Assembly: GCA_937922175.1 (NCBI GenBank)
Contig: CAKZUU010000134.1
Span: 1 to 11,690, forward strand
DNA from: an uncultured Gemmataceae bacterium
GTDB lineage: Bacteria > Planctomycetota > Planctomycetia > Gemmatales > Gemmataceae
Direction of reading: 5' to 3'
Length of the DNA: 11,690 nt
Part shown: positions 1-7,980 of the stretch, piece after piece
Position numbering within the stretch: the first letter of the stretch is position 1
How the letters are laid out: each line of letters begins with the position of its first letter
The notes under the pieces: model-generated
Told to the model about the DNA's origin: nothing
The model's database searches: none
The model's input: the letters and a program-made list of their open reading frames with translations, nothing else
Made by a program: the position numbers and the translations under genes

Positions 1-1
1 C

Positions 2-1327
2 GATCAACTCGCCGGCGGCTTCCACCGTTACAGCACCGACGAACGTTGGCTCGTCCCTCACTTCGAGAAAATGCTGTACGACAACGCTCTCTTGCCTCCC
101 TCCTACGTCGAGGCGTACCAACTCACCGGCGATCCGTTCTATCGGCAAATCGCCTGCCAGACTCTTGATTGGGTCTTACGCGAGATGGCGGCTCCCACCG
201 GCGGCTTTTACTCGACTCTCGACGCTGACAGCGACGGTGAAGAAGGCAAGTTCTACGTCTGGACCGAGCAGGAAATCGACCATCTCCTTGGGCCCGATCT
301 CGCCAAGCCATTCAAGGATGTTTACAACGTCACCCCCGGTGGGAACTGGGAGGGTAACAATATTCTCCATTGCCCACAGACTTTGGAACAACATGCTCGA
401 GCGCTCAACCGCTCGATCAGCGAGATCACGTCGCTCCTGCAGGCCGCCAAAGCGAAACTCGAGGCCGCACGGGCTCAGCGTGTCCGACCCGGGCGCGATG
501 AAAAAATCCTGACGTCGTGGAACGCGCTGATGCTGTCGGCCTTCGCCCAAGCGGGGGCCGTCTTCGACGAACCTCGGTATATCGAGGCGGCTCGACGTGC
601 CGCAGAATTTATACTGACCCATCTGCGAACACCCCAAGGGCGCTTATGGCGCACGGCCGATGAACTGGGGAATGCCAAACTTCCCGCGTATCTCGATGAT
701 TACGCCTACCTCGTCGATGCTCTCGTGACCCTCTACGAGGCCGACTTCGATCCGCGCTGGCTGACCGAAGCCGTGCACCTGACCGAAACGATGATCGATC
801 TGTTTGCTGATCCGGTCGAGGGCGGGTTTTTCTACACTGCCAAGGACCACGAACAACTTTTTGCCCGGACCAAGGAGGTCCACGACTCTTCGACGCCGTC
901 GAGCTTGGGCATGGCTGTACTCGGCTTGCTTCGGCTGTCGGCATTGACCGGTCGTCGCGATTTCCGCGATCGGGCAGAGAAGACCCTCCGCGCTTTCGAC
1001 GGGGCAATGGCCGAAGCGCCTTTGGCGTGCGGCACCTTGTTGCTGGGAGTCGATTTCTGGCTGGGTCCGGTGGACGAGTTCGCCGTTGTCGGCGATCCTC
1101 ACGAGCCTGAGACCCAACGAGTGCTCCGGGCAATTCGGCGTGTGTTCCGGCCGCATGCTGTCGTGGCGCTGCGAGAGCCGGCGGCCCCCGTCGAGGGCAT
1201 TGGTCTGCTGCAAGGCAGGGAGGCTCTCGGCCCGGTGACGACGTATATTTGTCGTCATTTCGCTTGCCGGTCGCCTCTGGTCGGAGCCGATGCCGCCGAA
1301 GAGGCCCTGCGACCCGCGGTGGAATAG
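2..1327 (+). CDS. YyaL/SPATA20-family protein, C-terminal part (5' end outside window)
   Basis: The reading frame is open from base 2, before the first ATG at 71, and encodes 441 residues, so the start lies upstream of the window. The opening residues (GGFHRYSTDERW, then VPHFEKMLYDNA) are a hallmark of the YyaL/SPATA20 family, formerly DUF255. Other family signatures are DADSDGEEGKFYVWT (about fragment residues 74-88), GNWEGNNIL (about 114-122) and RPGRDEKILTSWNALM (about 162-177). A late cysteine-containing TYICRHFAC stretch is also present. Full family members are roughly 650-700 residues, with an N-terminal thioredoxin-like domain followed by an alpha/alpha six-hairpin (glycosidase-like) toroid. 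The visible part is the toroid; the thioredoxin-like domain would be in the missing portion. The biochemical function of the family is not established. No signal peptide can be judged. The gene ends in TAG, 55 bases before the next gene on the same strand. Family assignment is firm; function is not. Confidence 0.92.
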   Translation, partial: DQLAGGFHRYSTDERWLVPHFEKMLYDNALLPPSYVEAYQLTGDPFYRQIACQTLDWVLREMAAPTGGFYSTLDADSDGEEGKFYVWTEQEIDHLLGPDLAKPFKDVYNVTPGGNWEGNNILHCPQTLEQHARALNRSISEITSLLQAAKAKLEAARAQRVRPGRDEKILTSWNALMLSAFAQAGAVFDEPRYIEAARRAAEFILTHLRTPQGRLWRTADELGNAKLPAYLDDYAYLVDALVTLYEADFDPRWLTEAVHLTETMIDLFADPVEGGFFYTAKDHEQLFARTKEVHDSSTPSSLGMAVLGLLRLSALTGRRDFRDRAEKTLRAFDGAMAEAPLACGTLLLGVDFWLGPVDEFAVVGDPHEPETQRVLRAIRRVFRPHAVVALREPAAPVEGIGLLQGREALGPVTTYICRHFACRSPLVGADAAEEALRPAVE

Positions 1328-1382
1328 GCCGTCGCCCGACGTTCACCGTGCCATCTCCGACAAAAATCTTCTATAGTTCGGC

Positions 1383-2966
1383 ATGAGAGGCTTCACTTTC
1401 GTGCCGTCGCTGCATTTTCCGAACGCCCTGACGTGGTTGGCATGGGCGCTGGGCGTTTATCTGTACAGCAGTCCTCCGGCGGATCTCGATTTCTGCTGGC
1501 AGATCCGAACAGGCGAACACATCTTGCAAACCGGCGAAGTCCCGCCCCGCGACAGCTTCAGCTATACCATCGCGGGTCAACGGATTCCCGATCACGAATG
1601 GCTCTACGAAGTCGGATTGGCCTTCGGCTTTCGTTACCTGGATCATCCCGGAATGAAACTGGGGCGCGTCCTGCTTTTCGCGGCTCCGTTGATCGTTCTG
1701 GCGTGGCAGTTGAAAGCCCGGGGTGTGGCCTCTCACGGTATCGTTCTGACGGTGCTTGCTTGCGGATTGATTTTTATTTCGTTTGAGCGTCTTCGGCCGA
1801 TGGTTTTCAGCACTTTGGGTCTGCAACTCGTCTCCGGTTGGCTGTCCGACCATGTCCGAAACCGAAAGCCGTTGGACCTCCGCTTGCCTTGGGTCATGTT
1901 TCTGTGGGGGAATTTGCATCCGGCGGTCATTATGGGCCAGGCGCTGCTCCTCGGGGCCATCGCCTTCGAGGGGTTATCGTGCCTTTGCGGTCGGGCCGAT
2001 CCGCAAATGGTCCGGCGCCTGACGTGGTGGGGCGGCCTCGGGTTCACGGCGTCGCTCGTCGCTCCTGATCCAATGGGCCGATTCTTATACCCTTTCGCCT
2101 CGGAGTTGAGGCACCCCGCGCAGCAACTCTTTCGAGAGATTCGACCACCCTGGAGCTATCTGGGGCAACCGCCTTTCGTCATCGAATTCGCCCTGTTGTT
2201 GGGTGTGGCGTTGACGATTGTGTTATGGCAGAATCGCCGCGACTTCCGTCTGTGGGAGGGGGCCTTGCTTCTCGGGACAGCGGGGCTTGCGGCCACAGCG
2301 ACACGCGGCGTGATCGACTGGATCGTCATCACCTCAGCCTATGCGGTGCCGCGCATGGCTCCTCAGTTGAGATCGTGGGTCGCGTTACGATCGCTTACCA
2401 GTCGTTGGGTTCTGCGATTCGAGCGATTGGCGAAACGCCTCTTTTCCGGACCGTTGCTCAAACCACAACCGAGGTGGCTGGGAGTCGGGTTGCTGGTGTT
2501 GGCGGCGTTCACGATGTCGCCCTGGTCAGTGCTGACGCCGAATGTCGAGAATCGACTTTGGCCGCGTCAGGCGTGCGACTGGATCGCAGCAGGCAACCTG
2601 CCGACGGCGCCCCCGTGGAACATTTTCTCCGGCAGCGATGAAGGATCGTATCTGCTGTGGCGCCTCCCGGGGAAAGCCCGTGTCTACACCGATACCCGCG
2701 GGTTCTTCTACCCCGGTGAACTTCTGCTAGACAGCTACTACCTGCCTGGAGCCGATCGCGATTGGCCCCGGCGATGGGAACGCGTGCTGTCTTACGGAAC
2801 GCAATACCTCCTTTTACGCGTCGATTCCCCGTGGTGGTCCATCCTGGAGATCCACGGCGCGACACCGCTGTATCGCGACGGCCAGCACGTCCTTCTGACC
2901 AGCGAACAAGTTCAAGAGGCGGTGGAGTCATGGAAGCATCGACCCAGCCTCGCCGCCGGACGCTGA
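1383..2966 (+). CDS. Polytopic membrane protein, GT-C glycosyltransferase-like
   Basis: The 527-residue product has about eight to ten hydrophobic segments, near residues 13-28, 94-110, 118-134, 138-154, 169-199, 214-228, 265-282, 292-320 and 365-384. A soluble C-terminal domain of about 140 residues follows. The first loop holds an acidic DLD (34-36), then RTGEHILQTGEVPPRDSFSY and HEWLYE (71-76). This pattern (acidic pair, tGexIL, G.xPxxDxFSyT, xHEWL) recurs in uncharacterised bacterial membrane proteins built like GT-C enzymes, which transfer sugars from polyprenyl-phosphate donors outside the membrane. ERLRPMVFS (135-143) and WGNLHP (175-180) also fit. In the C-terminal domain, GSYLLWRLPGKARVYTDTRG (421-440) matches the periplasmic part of such proteins. 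Donor and acceptor cannot be read from the sequence. No clear Shine-Dalgarno precedes the ATG; a GTG at 1401 behind an AGAGG is an alternative start (521 residues). The architecture call is good; the enzymatic role is inference. Confidence 0.7.
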   Translation: MRGFTFVPSLHFPNALTWLAWALGVYLYSSPPADLDFCWQIRTGEHILQTGEVPPRDSFSYTIAGQRIPDHEWLYEVGLAFGFRYLDHPGMKLGRVLLFAAPLIVLAWQLKARGVASHGIVLTVLACGLIFISFERLRPMVFSTLGLQLVSGWLSDHVRNRKPLDLRLPWVMFLWGNLHPAVIMGQALLLGAIAFEGLSCLCGRADPQMVRRLTWWGGLGFTASLVAPDPMGRFLYPFASELRHPAQQLFREIRPPWSYLGQPPFVIEFALLLGVALTIVLWQNRRDFRLWEGALLLGTAGLAATATRGVIDWIVITSAYAVPRMAPQLRSWVALRSLTSRWVLRFERLAKRLFSGPLLKPQPRWLGVGLLVLAAFTMSPWSVLTPNVENRLWPRQACDWIAAGNLPTAPPWNIFSGSDEGSYLLWRLPGKARVYTDTRGFFYPGELLLDSYYLPGADRDWPRRWERVLSYGTQYLLLRVDSPWWSILEIHGATPLYRDGQHVLLTSEQVQEAVESWKHRPSLAAGR

Positions 2967-3033
2967 CGCTCTGACGAGACGATCTCTCCTCGCCGGATAC
3001 AACGTCTCTCATCCTCCGCACTGAGACCACGCG

Positions 3034-3921
3034 ATGAATCTGCACGGTATCATCCCGCCTGTTGTGACCCCCATGAAGGAAAACGAGGACGTAGACCTCG
3101 ACCGACTCCGCTGGCTCATCGAACATCTGTTGGCCCAAGGGGTCCACGGTATCTTCGTGCTCGGCACCACCAGCGAGTTCTATGCTCTCGACGAAAGCGA
3201 AAAACAAGCGGTCATCGCGACGGCCGTGGCCCAGGTCAACAAGCGTGTCCCCGTGATGGCCGGCACGGGGGCGGAAACCACCCGCGAGGCGATTCGCCTA
3301 TCTCAGATGGCGCAGCGGGAGGGGGCCGACGCCGTATCCGTCATCACTCCCTACTACATCTCGCCGACGCAAGCCGAAATTATTGACCACTACCGCCGCA
3401 TTGCCGAGAACATCTCGATCCCCCTGCTGCTCTACAACAACCCCTCGGTCACCGGGGGATTGAAGATCGAGGTTGAGACCTGCGCCCGCTTAGCCGAAGT
3501 GCCGAACATCATTGGCATGAAGGACTCGGCCGGCGATTTGCAAACCCTGATCGAATTCATCCGGGCCACGCCGCAGCCCCGCTTCGCCGTCTTCCAAGGT
3601 CGAGACACATTGATTCTCCCCGCGCTGCAATTCGGAGCGCGGGGAGCAGTCGCCGGAACCGCCAACATCGCCCCGAGGGAATGTGTCGGCATTTACGAAG
3701 CATTTCGCCGCGGCGACCTCGCGTTGGCCCAGGAACTGCAACTGAAGCTCAGCCCCCTGCGGATCGGCCTGGCGGTGGGCACGCCCCCCGGCACAGTGAA
3801 GGCAGCCATGAACCTTCTGGGTCTGAACGTCGGCCCCAGTCGCGCTCCGATCGCGCCCCTGCCGACCGACAAGCTCGACAAGCTGCGGGGCATTTTACGC
3901 CAAATGGGCCTGTTTCCGTAA
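3034..3921 (+). CDS. DapA/N-acetylneuraminate lyase-family class I aldolase
   Basis: This 295-residue protein has the usual length and full TIM-barrel pattern of the dihydrodipicolinate synthase/N-acetylneuraminate lyase superfamily. Members use a Schiff-base lysine to condense or cleave pyruvate with an aldehyde in the cytoplasm. Visible landmarks are GTTSE (44-48, pyruvate carboxylate binding), TPYY (105-108, Y108 matching E. coli DapA Tyr107), YNNPSVTG (134-141, Y134 matching catalytic Tyr133) and GMKDSAGD (161-168, K163 the Schiff-base lysine). In true DapA the YNxPxRTG motif carries Arg138, which binds the carboxylate of aspartate semialdehyde; here that position is V139. GTTSE also replaces the DapA GTTGE. 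A non-lysine role is therefore likely, such as cleaving a keto-deoxy sugar acid, hydroxy-oxo-acid or sialic acid, although family members are often labelled dapA automatically. The MNLHGIIPPVVTPM opening fixes the ATG although no strong Shine-Dalgarno is seen. It lies 67 bases after the membrane-protein gene on the same strand. Confidence 0.9.
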   Translation: MNLHGIIPPVVTPMKENEDVDLDRLRWLIEHLLAQGVHGIFVLGTTSEFYALDESEKQAVIATAVAQVNKRVPVMAGTGAETTREAIRLSQMAQREGADAVSVITPYYISPTQAEIIDHYRRIAENISIPLLLYNNPSVTGGLKIEVETCARLAEVPNIIGMKDSAGDLQTLIEFIRATPQPRFAVFQGRDTLILPALQFGARGAVAGTANIAPRECVGIYEAFRRGDLALAQELQLKLSPLRIGLAVGTPPGTVKAAMNLLGLNVGPSRAPIAPLPTDKLDKLRGILRQMGLFP

Positions 3922-3923
3922 AT

Positions 3924-3952
3924 CGGCCGGCCGCTCGTCTTCCCGCTGCGGG
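3924..3952. terminator. Possible weak hairpins between convergent gene ends
   Basis: Only 34 bases separate the stop codons of the plus-strand aldolase and the minus-strand amidohydrolase. They contain the perfect palindrome CGGCCGGCCG (3924-3933) and a short hairpin CCCG-CTG-CGGG (3942-3952). Either could act in both directions, but neither is followed by a run of T on either strand. Intrinsic termination is therefore uncertain. Confidence 0.2.
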
Positions 3953-3955
3953 TCT

Positions 3956-6900
3956 TCAGGGTTGGGCCCGGTTCGGAACGACTTGTTCCCTCTCCTGCAA
4001 CCGTTGCCGGTAGCGTTCGTACAGTTGGGTGTGTTTGCTCGTCGGCGGATACGGCTTCCCATCAATGAACAAGCCCAGAACCTGCGTCGAGGCTTGCAAC
4101 ATGTCGCCGTTGGTGATGACCAGGTTGGCCCGCTTGCCCAGGTCGATGGAGCCTAATTGATCCGCTACGCCAAGGATTTGAGCAGGATAGATGGTGACGG
4201 CCTTTAATCCTTCATCGGGCGGCAAGCCGAAGGAGACCGCCATCGCCGCTTCGTAAGGCAGATTGCGAGTGTTACTCGCGCCCCCCGAGCGGATGCAGAA
4301 GCGAACCCCAGCTGCATGCAATTTGGCCGCACTGGCAAACGGGGCGTCATACGGGTCAAACTCCTCAGTCGGTAACGACATCACAGGCCCGAGAATCACT
4401 GGAATCTCGCGCTTCTTCAATTCGTCAGCCACCCGCCAGGCGTCGATGGCCCCGGCCAGAATGATTTTCAACTTGAGCTCGTCGGCTAACTTCAGTGCCT
4501 CCAGGATTTCGACCTTCTTCCGCGCCGAGATAACCAGCGGTTTGACGCCCTTGACATAAGGCAACAGCGCTTCGAGGCGGGGGTGGACCGGCAAATCGGG
4601 CGATGCCGATCGGGCGGCGTCGTAAGCAGAGGCCTGCTGAAACAGTTCCTTCAGCCGTCGGATTTTCTCCTCGCGTTGCCGACGTTCCAGCGCGCGGGCG
4701 GCAAAGGGCGTATTCGGATCGGAAATGAAGCGACCATGTCCTGCCTCGCCCGGAAAATCCAGATGCATGGCGAACGGATCCAACACCGTCATTTCCGGCG
4801 CCGTCCAACCCGCCAGGTTCAGCACGGCGGATTGCCCCGCCAGCAAGCCTCCCATCGGTCGTGTCACGACCGTCAAGACGCCATTGGCCCGGGTGACAGG
4901 GATCAGTTCCGAATCCGGATTCACTGCCGTGCTGGCGCGGAGATCGGGTTGGAAGTCGCCGCCTTCGACATAGTCGTGCGTCTCGCGGGCCGATCCCAGT
5001 TCAATCAGCCCCAAAACAGTGCCGGCGTCGATCATCCCGGGAAAGAGATGCAACCCTTGCAGCGATCGGGTCGTCGTGCCGTCGGGCAAACGGAGGTCGT
5101 TGGGCTTGGTGAGATCGACCACCGCTGCAATCCGGCCCCGGTGAATGAGTACGCCGCCCGATTCGATTTTCGACCCGTCACCGCGATGCACCGTGACATC
5201 CGTGAGGAAGTAGGCGCCGAGGGGGTTGGCAGCGATGGGTTTGAAGTCGGAGACCGGCTGAGCCGGAGAGATCCGCGCCGGCACAAACGGTTTCGCTTCG
5301 GTGCCACGCTGGAAATAGATTTCCCCGTCGATGATGGTCATTTCAACTCGACTGAAGCTGTTGAGCGGATGCCCATTGAAAACGACGAGGTCCGCGTCTT
5401 TGCCCACTTCGATGCTGCCGATCCGCGACTCCAAGCCGAGTTGCTTAGCCGCATTGAGGGTAATCGTCTTGAGGGCTTCGGTCTCATCCATCCCGCCGTA
5501 TTTGATCAGCTTGGCGGCTTCTTGATACATATGCCGCATCAGTTCGTGACTGTCGGATTTCAAACAGACACCGGCCCCCGCGGCTTGGAGGAGAGCCGCC
5601 GCATACGGGATGGCGTCGTAGGCTTCGATCTTGTACGCCCACCAATCACTGAACAGACTGCACCACGCGCCGTGAGCGGCAATTTCGGGAGCGACTTTGT
5701 ATCCCTCCAAAACATGTTGCAGTGACTTGACTTTCACCCCGAAGCGGTCCGCCACGCGCAGCAACATCAGGATTTCGTCGGCCCGGTAGCAATGGCAGTG
5801 GATGTGGAGTTGGCCCTCGAGAATGTCGCCCAGTGCCTCGAGCCTGAGATCGCGGCGCGGCTCCGGTTTGCCGACGGGTTTTTGCCGATAATCGTACCAC
5901 ATCTTGCGATAGGCTTGCGCTTCCGTGAACGCGCGAATCAGGACCGCTTCGACCCCCATCCGGGAATTCGGGAAGCGCCCGTCGGTTCGTTTGACGTTTT
6001 CACCCAGGGCAAATTTCACGCCTCGAGGCGCATCGGCCAGGAGCATGTCGGCAGCGCGAGCCTTGTATTTGAGTTTGATGACGGCGTCCTGCCCGCCGAT
6101 GCAATTGGCGCTACCGTGCAGCAATCGCGCGGTGGTCACTCCTCCCGCGGCCCCGCGATAAGTGGAAACGTCGTCGCTGTCGATCACGTCTCGGACGCGA
6201 ACCTCCGGAACAATCGACAGGGAGAACTCATTCACGCCACCGTCGATGGCGAAATGGCTATGGGTATCGATGATCCCCGGCATCACGAACATACCCGACG
6301 CGTCGATGAGATGATCGTGTTTCCGGTCCGGGCGTACTGGGCCAACGTACACAATCTTGCCTCGAGCGAATTCGACTTCGCCATTCGGGATGGGCGGTCC
6401 AGCGATCGGAAGAATCGTCGCCCCGCGAATCAGCCCTTCCCCACCCAATCGACGTGTCGGCTGGCGATCGACGTCGAGTTCGGTGTCCCGATCGGGACCG
6501 AGACGTTGCAGCGGCTTGACCTCGCCGAGGTCCGGGAATTTGGCATTCGGATCCCGTGGCTTGGCGTCGAACTCGAAGCGCACCCCGTCGGCAAAAACAG
6601 CACGAACGACCGAACCCGGCTGGTGAATCTCCCCATCCATCAGCAGCAGGTGCGCCGGCTGGCCTTTCTCGATTCTCCCCCATGCGGGCAAACCGAGGAT
6701 GTCGGCCGCGTCTGTCGTCAGCGCCGCGAGCAAAGCATCGGCAGGTAGTTTGAGAGCGAGTAATTTCCGCCAATTGTTTTGGAACCCCTCCCACGGTCTC
6801 TCCCCGCCATGACCTGACGTGCTCAAAGCGAACTTGATCCCGTGGCGATGCAGCACCGAGGCGGTTTCCATCTCCTGCCGCTCTTTGTACCGTCGATCCT

Positions 6901-7882
6901 CCTTGACGCGTGGCGGCAAATTCTTTTCGGCCTCGGCGTTCGGTTCAGGGAAGTTGACACGCCAAATCACCGGGACGGCTTTGGCTTTCAAGACATCGAC
7001 CACCTTGAACGCCTCCCGCCCGCCGAAGATGATCGGCCGAATCGAAAATTCCTCGGCCAAGGCCAAACCTCGGAGGATCTCGTCGGCGGTGTCGGCTTCG
7101 ATGATCCAAGGCAGCTTCCGATCAAGCACCGGAGCGAGCGCTTGTAGAGCCGGCTCGAACGGGGGCTGCCGACCTTGCCGCCCGTTCTTCTCGAAATCCT
7201 GCCCGAGGCGTTGGTAATGGGCGGCGTCGAGAAACATCTGCCGGACATGGGCAAACTCGCCCATCAACGAGCGAGGATAATCACCGCCCGGAAACCTTCC
7301 GAAGCCACCGTGCATCGCGACGGGGGCCCGTACAATCGTCTCCCGGGAAGAACGTCCGCTCAGGCTGATGAGAGCGCTTTGGCCGGCGAGGTAACCGTCC
7401 TCGGGGGCAACAAGACGCAGGGTAAAGCCGAGTTGACGCCAATGGGCAGCTTGATCGTCCTCGACGAGAGCGTGAGCCGTCGCAAATTCGGGTGTCAGCC
7501 CTTTGCGGTGATCGGGTTTGGTGTTGGCCAAGGCGTCGGCGGCCCAATCTTCCGCAGCCGGCGGCCCCCCCAAGTTCCGTCGCTGACCACGATCGTATCC
7601 CCGGTGCGACAGCGCGTCGATCAGACCGTGATACAAGGTCAGTCCCTTCGCATCCATCACCAATGCTCCCGGCGGCGGCTTCACTTCCGGGCCGATCTCC
7701 TCGATCAGACCGTCCCGGATGACGACCGTCGCTTCGGGCAAGACCTGGCCCGGTGCCACGACCACCCGCGCCCCGCTCACGGCGAAGAGGGTCGGTTGCA
7801 ATCGCTGCGATGACTGCGCTGACACTCGCCCCGCCCCGAGCATCACGAGCGAGCATAAGACGACACCAATGTGCTTGGGCAT
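3956..7882 (-). CDS. Secreted triple-module amidohydrolase, only middle module with metal site
   Basis: From ATG 7882 the product has 1308 residues. Residues 1-23 form a Sec-type signal peptide (MPKHIGVVLCSLVMLGAG core, cleavage near VSA-Q), so it probably acts outside the cytoplasmic membrane. Three amidohydrolase-like modules follow. Module B (about 482-860) has the metal motifs: DTHSH (539-543, the HxH after strand 1), HIHCH (693-697), SLQH (720-723) and KSDSHE (775-780, the strand-8 aspartate). It ends with the typical GSIEVGKDADLVVFNG. Modules A (about 32-440) and C (about 887-1282) share the fold pattern and resemble each other, but where HxH belongs they read GLIDALSH (86-93) and GMIDAGTV (949-956). 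Both keep a LAGQSA motif and the GxIxxGxxAxL ending. The imidazolonepropionase-like group hydrolyses cyclic amides or dipeptides; the substrate here is unknown. The frame extends to a TTG at 7906, but ATG 7882 has a GGAAG seven bases upstream and begins the signal peptide directly. Typical single-module enzymes have about 400-450 residues. Confidence 0.9.
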   Translation of the reverse strand: MPKHIGVVLCSLVMLGAGRVSAQSSQRLQPTLFAVSGARVVVAPGQVLPEATVVIRDGLIEEIGPEVKPPPGALVMDAKGLTLYHGLIDALSHRGYDRGQRRNLGGPPAAEDWAADALANTKPDHRKGLTPEFATAHALVEDDQAAHWRQLGFTLRLVAPEDGYLAGQSALISLSGRSSRETIVRAPVAMHGGFGRFPGGDYPRSLMGEFAHVRQMFLDAAHYQRLGQDFEKNGRQGRQPPFEPALQALAPVLDRKLPWIIEADTADEILRGLALAEEFSIRPIIFGGREAFKVVDVLKAKAVPVIWRVNFPEPNAEAEKNLPPRVKEDRRYKERQEMETASVLHRHGIKFALSTSGHGGERPWEGFQNNWRKLLALKLPADALLAALTTDAADILGLPAWGRIEKGQPAHLLLMDGEIHQPGSVVRAVFADGVRFEFDAKPRDPNAKFPDLGEVKPLQRLGPDRDTELDVDRQPTRRLGGEGLIRGATILPIAGPPIPNGEVEFARGKIVYVGPVRPDRKHDHLIDASGMFVMPGIIDTHSHFAIDGGVNEFSLSIVPEVRVRDVIDSDDVSTYRGAAGGVTTARLLHGSANCIGGQDAVIKLKYKARAADMLLADAPRGVKFALGENVKRTDGRFPNSRMGVEAVLIRAFTEAQAYRKMWYDYRQKPVGKPEPRRDLRLEALGDILEGQLHIHCHCYRADEILMLLRVADRFGVKVKSLQHVLEGYKVAPEIAAHGAWCSLFSDWWAYKIEAYDAIPYAAALLQAAGAGVCLKSDSHELMRHMYQEAAKLIKYGGMDETEALKTITLNAAKQLGLESRIGSIEVGKDADLVVFNGHPLNSFSRVEMTIIDGEIYFQRGTEAKPFVPARISPAQPVSDFKPIAANPLGAYFLTDVTVHRGDGSKIESGGVLIHRGRIAAVVDLTKPNDLRLPDGTTTRSLQGLHLFPGMIDAGTVLGLIELGSARETHDYVEGGDFQPDLRASTAVNPDSELIPVTRANGVLTVVTRPMGGLLAGQSAVLNLAGWTAPEMTVLDPFAMHLDFPGEAGHGRFISDPNTPFAARALERRQREEKIRRLKELFQQASAYDAARSASPDLPVHPRLEALLPYVKGVKPLVISARKKVEILEALKLADELKLKIILAGAIDAWRVADELKKREIPVILGPVMSLPTEEFDPYDAPFASAAKLHAAGVRFCIRSGGASNTRNLPYEAAMAVSFGLPPDEGLKAVTIYPAQILGVADQLGSIDLGKRANLVITNGDMLQASTQVLGLFIDGKPYPPTSKHTQLYERYRQRLQEREQVVPNRAQP

Positions 7883-7889
7883 GATCCGA

Positions 7890-7894
7890 CTTCC
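7890..7894 (-). promoter_or_regulatory. Ribosome binding site deciding the amidohydrolase start
   Basis: On the minus strand GGAAG lies seven bases before the ATG at 7882. The upstream in-frame TTG at 7906 has no comparable element and would add eight residues (ending in SRI) before the signal peptide. This favours the ATG. Confidence 0.65.
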
Positions 7895-7925
7895 CACAAC
7901 CTGCAATCTTCAAGGCGACCCAGAG

Positions 7926-7954
7926 AGTGTACGACCTGCCCCATCGAGACCCAA
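7926..7954 (-). promoter_or_regulatory. Candidate sigma-70-type promoter of the amidohydrolase gene
   Basis: On the minus strand TTGGGT (7954-7949) and TACACT (7931-7926) are separated by exactly 17 bases. They match 3 and 4 of 6 consensus positions respectively. A transcript starting about seven bases further on would have a leader of roughly 37 bases containing the GGAAG ribosome site. The element lies between the hairpin after smc and the amidohydrolase start, which fits a separate transcription unit. In GC-rich DNA such matches also occur by chance. Confidence 0.3.
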
Positions 7955-7980
7955 GCCGGGCATGGCGGCGAAGGAAGGAA

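Noticed and set aside
609..1346. A 245-codon minus-strand open frame opposite the YyaL-like gene
   Set aside because: The arginine/proline-rich translation is typical of a shadow frame, and the opposite strand carries well-conserved YyaL motifs across the same region.
1372..1377. TATAGT resembling a -10 box before the membrane-protein gene
   Set aside because: It ends only five bases before the ATG and has no -35-like hexamer at the right distance (TGCCAT there). As a promoter it would put transcription start inside the coding region, unless the GTG at 1401 is the true start.
2967..3033. Search for a promoter before the aldolase gene
   Set aside because: Only weak matches (a GATACA-like box without a good -35) are visible. 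Co-transcription with the upstream gene is just as likely.
4583..6748. Long plus-strand open frames (380 and 318 codons) opposite the amidohydrolase
   Set aside because: They overlap a gene with clear motifs throughout, their translations are rich in arginine with no recognisable domain or membrane pattern, and they lack a ribosome site of note.
7883..7906. TTG at 7906 as the amidohydrolase start
   Set aside because: The ATG at 7882 has a GGAAG at good spacing and begins the signal peptide directly. The TTG extension adds charged residues with no family support.
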